DNA of 64,000 nt from B10-G9 sp963712165 (GTDB taxonomy: Bacteria > Chloroflexota > Anaerolineae > Anaerolineales > UBA11858). The position numbers and the translations under genes were made by a program. A model generated the notes under the pieces. The model saw nothing but the letters and a program-made list of their open reading frames with translations. It was not told where the DNA came from and did not search any database. The stretch spans positions 620,001 to 684,000 of the forward strand of contig CAVQGY010000002.1 of assembly GCA_963712165.1 (NCBI GenBank), given 5' to 3'. Below, piece by piece: positions 59,790 through 64,000 of this stretch. Within the stretch, counting starts at the first letter, position 1; each line of letters begins with the position of its first letter.

Positions 59790-61025
59790 ATGAAGACTTT
59801 ATTGATCCTGGGCGCCGGCACAGGGGGAACGATGGTGGCCAATAAGATGGTCCACGAACTGGACTCCCGGGAATGGAACATTATCCTGGTGGATAAGGAT
59901 GAGACGCACTATTATCAGCCAGGATTATTGTTCATCCCTTTTGGTATCTATTCACCCCTTGATGTTGAAAAACCCAAACGTGACTTCATTCCCAGGGGAG
60001 TGAAGTTGATCCTTTCAGATATCGAGCTTATCGAGCCGGAGATGAACCGCGTGATTTTAGCCAAAGATAATCAGGTGATCTCCTATGATTACCTGGTGAT
60101 CGCCACCGGGACTTCTATCCAGCCCGCTGAGACAGAAGGATTGCTTGATGGGGGAGGATGGCGGAATAACATCTTTGATTTTTACACACCCGACGGCGCA
60201 GCAGATCTGGCTCGATTCCTGAAATTCTGGAAAGGCGGTCGCATGGTGGTAAATGTGGCGGAAATGCCCATTAAATGCCCGGTCGCGCCCCTGGAATTTC
60301 TATTTCTAGCTGACTGGTATTTTCATGAGAAAGGGCTGCGTGACAAGGTCGAGATAGTTTTCGCCACGCCATTGGACAGTGCCTTCACAAAACCTCGGGC
60401 AGCCGCCATTTTGGGAGATATGCTGGAAAGAAAAAACATCTTATTAGAACCTAACTTCAATATCGGCCAGGTCGACAATACAAAACAGGCTATCAGCTCC
60501 TGGGATGGGCGGGACATTTCCTATGACCTGCTGGTAACTATACCGACGAATATGGGCGCTGAAGTGATCAAAAAATCCGGCTTGGGCGATGAGCTCAATT
60601 ATGTCCCGATAGACAAACACACCCTGCAGTCCACCACCTATGAGAATATTTGGGTGATCGGAGATGCTGGCAATGCGCCGACATCCAAAGCCGGCTCAGT
60701 GGCCCATTTTATGCTGGATGTGTTAATCGAGAATATGCTGCGGCACATGGAAGGGCTTGCCCCCAGGGCTGCTTTTGATGGTCATGCTAACTGTTTTATT
60801 GAGTCTGGATTTGACCAGGGCATCCTGATCGATTTCAACTACGATGTAGAGCCGCTCCCTGGTAAATATCCTCTGCCAGGACTTGGACCTTTCTCCTTGC
60901 TGAAAGAATCGCCTGCCAATCATTGGGGCAAGATGATGTTCCGCTGGGTGTACTGGAACGTATTGCTCAAAGGCGGGGAAATGCCCTTTGAATCGCAGAT
61001 GACCATGGCTGGAAAGTGGAGCTAA
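59790..61025 (+). CDS. Sulfide:quinone oxidoreductase-like flavoprotein
   Basis: 411 residues from MKTLLILGAGTGGTMVANKM (59790, GGAGG upstream; an earlier in-frame ATG lacks one). FAD motif GAGTGGTMVAN, DKDETHYYQPGLLFIPFG, KCPVAPLEFLFLADWYF (one redox Cys) and IWVIGDAGNAPTSKAGSVAH. The usual Cys set of SQR is incomplete here, so substrate could be sulfide or another sulfur species. First gene of a four-gene operon. Confidence 0.85.
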   Translation: MKTLLILGAGTGGTMVANKMVHELDSREWNIILVDKDETHYYQPGLLFIPFGIYSPLDVEKPKRDFIPRGVKLILSDIELIEPEMNRVILAKDNQVISYDYLVIATGTSIQPAETEGLLDGGGWRNNIFDFYTPDGAADLARFLKFWKGGRMVVNVAEMPIKCPVAPLEFLFLADWYFHEKGLRDKVEIVFATPLDSAFTKPRAAAILGDMLERKNILLEPNFNIGQVDNTKQAISSWDGRDISYDLLVTIPTNMGAEVIKKSGLGDELNYVPIDKHTLQSTTYENIWVIGDAGNAPTSKAGSVAHFMLDVLIENMLRHMEGLAPRAAFDGHANCFIESGFDQGILIDFNYDVEPLPGKYPLPGLGPFSLLKESPANHWGKMMFRWVYWNVLLKGGEMPFESQMTMAGKWS

Positions 61026-61028
61026 GAG

Positions 61029-61622
61029 ATGGCAATCGAAAAAGAAATCACTGCTCTCCATCATAAAGTCGATACCCTGACCGAACAGATGGCGTTCCTG
61101 ACCGAACAGGCGGAATCCCAGATGCGCCGGGCTCAGGAGTTTGAAGAATTGAAGGCTGATTTGATTCCTATTGGGAACCAATTGGTCAACTTAACCATCC
61201 GGGAATTGGAGGAGGTGGGCGCTGAATTCGAGCTGGAAGATCTGCTCTACCTGCTCAAGCGTGTCCTTCGCAATACCAACTTGATCTTGGCCATGATGGA
61301 CCGCTTCGAAGCCCTGATGGGCATCGCCGATGAAGTTGAACTGCTTGGCAAGCAGGTCTTCTCGACGGTGGTAGAGGAACTGGACCGGTTGGAAAGTAAT
61401 GGGACATTCATCCAGGGTGGAGCAATGCTGCGATCCCTGAGTGACGGGGAGACCCTTGGCGATTTGAACCGAGCTCTGCAAGCATTTGTCACTGAACCGG
61501 AGGGAGGCTCGCCATCCATCTTTTCCATCCTGAAGGAAATCAACCGGCCAGAAGCCAGGCGGGGTTTAGGCCGCCTGCTTAATGTGCTCAACGCCCTGGG
61601 TACCTCCCGGGGAGAAATATAA
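61029..61622 (+). CDS. DUF1641 domain protein
   Basis: 197 residues. An N-terminal coiled coil (ITALHHKVDTLTEQMAFLTE) and the DUF1641 block (LLKRVLRNTNLILAMMDRFE, SIFSILKEINRPEARRGLGR). DUF1641 proteins commonly neighbour SQR-like or formate-dehydrogenase-related genes, as here, 3 bp after the flavoprotein. Probably an accessory or membrane-recruiting subunit. Confidence 0.85.
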   Translation: MAIEKEITALHHKVDTLTEQMAFLTEQAESQMRRAQEFEELKADLIPIGNQLVNLTIRELEEVGAEFELEDLLYLLKRVLRNTNLILAMMDRFEALMGIADEVELLGKQVFSTVVEELDRLESNGTFIQGGAMLRSLSDGETLGDLNRALQAFVTEPEGGSPSIFSILKEINRPEARRGLGRLLNVLNALGTSRGEI

Positions 61623-61651
61623 ATAATAGTGTCGATAAAAGGAGAATAGTA

Positions 61652-61960
61652 ATGACTCTGGATATTTTGGATAGCGTAGCTTTTGATGACGACGGCTTTA
61701 TGGTAGACGCTTCTGACTGGACAATGGAAATTGGCCAGGCTATTGCCGAAGCCTTAGAGGTAGCCCTGACCGACCGCCACTGGCAGGTGATCAATTTTGC
61801 TCGTAGCGATTTCGAAAATAATGGGGAACCACCTACATTGCGCCGCATCACACAGCAAACCGAGATCAGCATGAAGGAAATGTATCAGTTATTCCCGGAC
61901 GGCCCGGCGAAAATTGCTGCCAATATTGCTGGACTAAAGAAACCGACTGGCTGCATCTAA
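61652..61960 (+). CDS. TusE/DsrC-family sulfur-carrier protein
   Basis: 102 residues. HWQVINFARSDFENNGEPPT and TLRRITQQTEISMKEMYQLF are DsrC/TusE signatures. The C-terminal IAGLKKPTGCI has the penultimate Cys (CysA), but the residue about 11 positions earlier, where DsrC has CysB, is Ala. It therefore looks like a TusE-type persulfide carrier, not a DsrAB trisulfide partner. Confidence 0.9.
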   Translation: MTLDILDSVAFDDDGFMVDASDWTMEIGQAIAEALEVALTDRHWQVINFARSDFENNGEPPTLRRITQQTEISMKEMYQLFPDGPAKIAANIAGLKKPTGCI

Positions 61961-61981
61961 TACTAAAAATAGGAGATCAAA

Positions 61982-62494
61982 ATGGCTAAACCTTCTCGAG
62001 CTCTACATCAAAGTTCTGGGACCAATGGGAAACGCAAACTGGCCCTGGTGGCATCCAAGGGGTCCCTGGATATGGCTTATCCGCCCCTGATCCTTGCCAA
62101 TGCTGCCAGGATGAGCGGGATTGATGTGGAAATGTTTTTCACTTTCTGGGGTCTGGATATCATCACTAAAAAGAAAATGGGCAAACTGAATGTCGCTACG
62201 GTTGGTAATCCCAATATGCATCCCTGGTTTGGGATCCCCACTTTGCTGGGTGCCCTGCCAGGCATGTCCGCAGCAGCTTCCTGGATGATGCGGGGCGAGA
62301 TCAAGAAGCTTGGTTTTCCCCGTGTCCCTGAATTCATCGAACTGGTGATCGATGCTGGTGCCAAGGTGTATGGCTGCCAAATGTCCATGGATATGATGAA
62401 ATTGACGGTGGATGACCTTGTAGAAGGCGCAACCGTGCTGGGAGCCATGGAGTTTATGGAGCTCACCGATGGGGCCCAGATCGTCTTCGTCTAG
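61982..62494 (+). CDS. DsrE/DsrF/DrsH-like sulfur-relay protein
   Basis: 170 residues. KLALVASKGSLDMAYPPLIL, VEMFFTFWGLDIITKKKMG and the Cys in AKVYGCQMSMDMM are those of the DsrE/F-like (DrsH) family of sulfurtransfer proteins. Last gene of the operon, followed by a terminator. Works with the TusE-like carrier in persulfide transfer. Confidence 0.88.
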   Translation: MAKPSRALHQSSGTNGKRKLALVASKGSLDMAYPPLILANAARMSGIDVEMFFTFWGLDIITKKKMGKLNVATVGNPNMHPWFGIPTLLGALPGMSAAASWMMRGEIKKLGFPRVPEFIELVIDAGAKVYGCQMSMDMMKLTVDDLVEGATVLGAMEFMELTDGAQIVFV

Positions 62495-62514
62495 GAAATA
62501 CTGGATTACAACAC

Positions 62515-62547
62515 AAAGCCCTGAACGTTGGTGTTCAGGGCTTTTTT
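62515..62547. terminator. Terminator after the sulfur operon
   Basis: AAAGCCCTGAAC, short loop, GTTCAGGGCTTTTTT: strong stem and T-run, converging with the XRE-cupin gene. Confidence 0.92.
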
Positions 62548-62570
62548 GTTTCTAGGAATCAGACGTAAGT

Positions 62571-63212
62571 CTATTTCTTATCCTCTTCTACAACCTGTTC
62601 GGTCTTGCCTGAGGCCAGATGGTATCTCGCAGGACTCTCCCCGGCTCTGAAACCGCAGATCATGATCAGGGCATTTGTGACCGTTTGTCCAGGATTATGC
62701 CATTTGTGTTCTAGATCGGCAGAGAAAAGCAGGGCGTCCCCGGCTTCCAGCGTATAGGTTTCATCGCCTACCTGATATACCAGTTCACCCCGGAGACAGA
62801 AAACAAACTCGTTCCCGGTATGGGTCATTGGGAATCTGCCGCTGCTGCTGCCAGCTTCCAGGGTGATCATAAAGGGCTCAACCAATCCTTCATAATGTTC
62901 GCCCCCCAATCCTTCCCAGAGGCCGCGATAAAGAGGAATGCGGTTGCGCTCGGAAGATTTGATCAATACCACATCCTGTTTGGGAGGAGTCTCCTCAAAA
63001 AATGCTGTTACGGGAATTTCAAGGGCGGTGGCGATCTTGTAGAGAGTGCTTACAGAGGGAGAGGACAATCCCCTTTCGATCACACTAAGAGCGTTGGCGG
63101 ACAATCCGCTCAGGCGTCCCAGGGCTCGAATGGATAGATCCCGTTCTTCCCTGAGTTCACGCAAGCGTTCGCTGATATTGACTGAAAGAGCTTCCTGGTC
63201 GAAGATATCCAT
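62571..63212 (-). CDS. XRE-family regulator with cupin sensor domain
   Basis: 213 residues. HTH: ERLRELREERDLSIRALGRL, LSANALSVIERGLSSPSVST. C-terminal cupin: HTGNEFVFCLRGELVYQVGD and LEHKWHNPG. Class resembles PuuR/SutR-like repressors binding small ligands. It might control the neighbouring sulfur operon, but no shared operator was identified. Confidence 0.88.
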   Translation of the reverse strand: MDIFDQEALSVNISERLRELREERDLSIRALGRLSGLSANALSVIERGLSSPSVSTLYKIATALEIPVTAFFEETPPKQDVVLIKSSERNRIPLYRGLWEGLGGEHYEGLVEPFMITLEAGSSSGRFPMTHTGNEFVFCLRGELVYQVGDETYTLEAGDALLFSADLEHKWHNPGQTVTNALIMICGFRAGESPARYHLASGKTEQVVEEDKK

Positions 63213-63361
63213 GCTATCCTTTTGATAGATTGCTGTTCTGATTATATCAAAAGAAACGCTGACCCGAAAAAAAGACCTAACTATGCCCTGAGTACAACTT
63301 TTACGGGAGATTTCCGTATATAATAGTGAAAATAGATATCAAGTACAGGAGATAGTTAATA

Positions 63362-63553
63362 ATGGATAATGAAGTTAAACGTTTGTACCGTTCAAAAGAT
63401 GACCGCATGATTGCTGGTGTTTGCGGAGGCATAGCCGAGTATTTTGGTATTGACCCTACGCTGGTCCGCCTCCTGTTTGTGTTAGGCGCGCTGGGAACCG
63501 TGAGTGGATTATTCTGGGCATACTTGATCATGGCGATCATCGTACCTGAGTAA
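63362..63553 (+). CDS. PspC-domain protein
   Basis: 63 residues. KRLYRSKDDRMIAGVCGGIAE and YFGIDPTLVRLLFVLGAL are the PspC domain; a single helix ends it. RBS AGGAG. Phage-shock-type envelope-stress protein. Confidence 0.92.
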   Translation: MDNEVKRLYRSKDDRMIAGVCGGIAEYFGIDPTLVRLLFVLGALGTVSGLFWAYLIMAIIVPE

Positions 63554-63621
63554 ATTCCCGCTATCAATGAATATGTAGCTGGAAAAGCTATAGGTCACAG
63601 GCCTGTTCCGGTTTGGATAAG

Positions 63622-63647
63622 AAAAAAGCCCGATTCCGGGCTTTTTT
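63622..63647. terminator. Bidirectional terminator
   Basis: AAAAAAGCCCGGATT-type hairpin: GAAAAAAGCCCG, loop ATT, CGGGCTTTTTTC. Between pspC-like and the converging SHOCT-like gene. Confidence 0.9.
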
Positions 63648-63675
63648 CATTGATCCATCGGCTGTATGGATTTTT

Positions 63676-64000
63676 TTATTCTATGAAGATCTCCACGTGT
63701 TCTCCATCTTCCTCATCGATCACGTCAACGATCTTGCCGATCATATTCTCAGAGAGGGCTTCTTTGACCGCATCCAGCATCTGGCCATTCTCCATTTCTG
63801 GTACGTACTGGGCAGCTATGTTGAGCCCGGCATCCACCAGGCGCATGGGCAAATTCACATTCACCTTGGTCTTTCCGGAGGCCATATCGGTGACCCGCAC
63901 CCGAAGCATCTGATTTGCCAGATTGCGGCGAGGCTCCACCCTGGGTTTTTCACTTCTTAGCGAGAGAGCGGCCAGCAACTGGGCCCCTTCTTCCGCTGTG
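63676..64000 (-). CDS. SHOCT-like protein (partial, runs off right edge)
   Basis: The frame is open from the edge through TAEEGAQLLAALSL, the usual SHOCT-like/YvlB N-terminal helix, to VNVNLPMRLVDAGLNIAAQY and an acidic end (DVIDEEDGEHVEIFIE). A TTG near 63978 is not the start. About 107 residues seen; likely 120-150 in full. Often beside pspC-like genes in Gram-positive and Chloroflexota envelope-stress loci. Confidence 0.75.
   Translation of the reverse strand, partial: TAEEGAQLLAALSLRSEKPRVEPRRNLANQMLRVRVTDMASGKTKVNVNLPMRLVDAGLNIAAQYVPEMENGQMLDAVKEALSENMIGKIVDVIDEEDGEHVEIFIE

Noticed and set aside
1..64000. tRNA or rRNA genes
   Set aside because: I saw no cloverleaf with a T-arm GTTCGA-type motif plus acceptor pairing, and no rRNA sequence.

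Overview
The window looks like a chromosomal segment of a Chloroflexota bacterium, probably Anaerolineae. This taxonomic call is an inference from gene content and from short dispersed repeats that I associate with that group; I could not test it. Its dominant feature is a very large sedentary (chromosomal) integron filling about 1.9-49 kb, followed by ordinary chromosomal backbone from 50 to 64 kb.

Integron platform (48.8-50.0 kb). An IntI-type tyrosine recombinase on the + strand carries the catalytic R-K-H-R-H-Y set plus the extra segment (about residues 202-224) that separates IntI from XerC/D. Just upstream lie a good intI promoter, a possible overlapping divergent cassette promoter and an attI-like region. 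To its left I count 51 attC-like sites between about 1.9 and 48.2 kb. Each has a left box close to CCTAACGGATGAGC and a right box close to GAGCGGGGGTTAGGC. Every cassette gene is on the - strand, reading away from intI, as in a classical integron. The attC sites fall into families sorted by distance from intI: 100-125 bp families at 38-48 kb, families with AT-rich or CCGGTC-rich loops at 26-34 kb, and 200-280 bp sites stuffed with dispersed repeats at 5-25 kb.

Cassette cargo. There are five toxin-antitoxin modules (Phd/RelE-like, three HigBA, VapBC-like), an AbiTii-domain protein, a HEPN-like protein and a cluster of orphan immunity-like proteins (two SUKH, one double-CXXCG, one DUF4259) in the young, intI-proximal part. 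Small enzymes include GNAT, SAM methyltransferase, HIT, 2H phosphoesterase, nucleoside deaminase, HD, flavodoxin-like, deazaflavin-dependent and alpha/beta hydrolases, and an APH-type kinase. There are many lipoproteins and small membrane proteins, two CPBP proteases, a two-gene ABC exporter and a 3.5-kb cassette with an ECF sigma/anti-sigma pair. One cassette (DUF6933-like) occurs three times. Several cassette genes are broken by frameshifts or in-frame stops. At least a dozen take their stop codon from the attC box itself.

Left end (1-1.9 kb). A DUF4037-like gene (cut by the window edge), a membrane protein and an HEXXH membrane protein have no attC between them. They are either one multigene cassette or the sequence beyond the array.

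Backbone (50-64 kb). A frameshifted NUDIX hydrolase and glmS lie on -. gatC-gatA, a HAD hydrolase, two isoprenylcysteine-methyltransferase-like membrane proteins and a frameshifted VIT-VWA protein lie on +. A sulfide:quinone-oxidoreductase-like / DUF1641 / TusE-DsrC / DsrE-like operon sits behind a Rex-like operator. An XRE-cupin regulator, a PspC protein and a SHOCT-like protein (cut by the edge) follow. Single-base frameshifts in two backbone genes warn that part of the gene breakage here may be sequence error.
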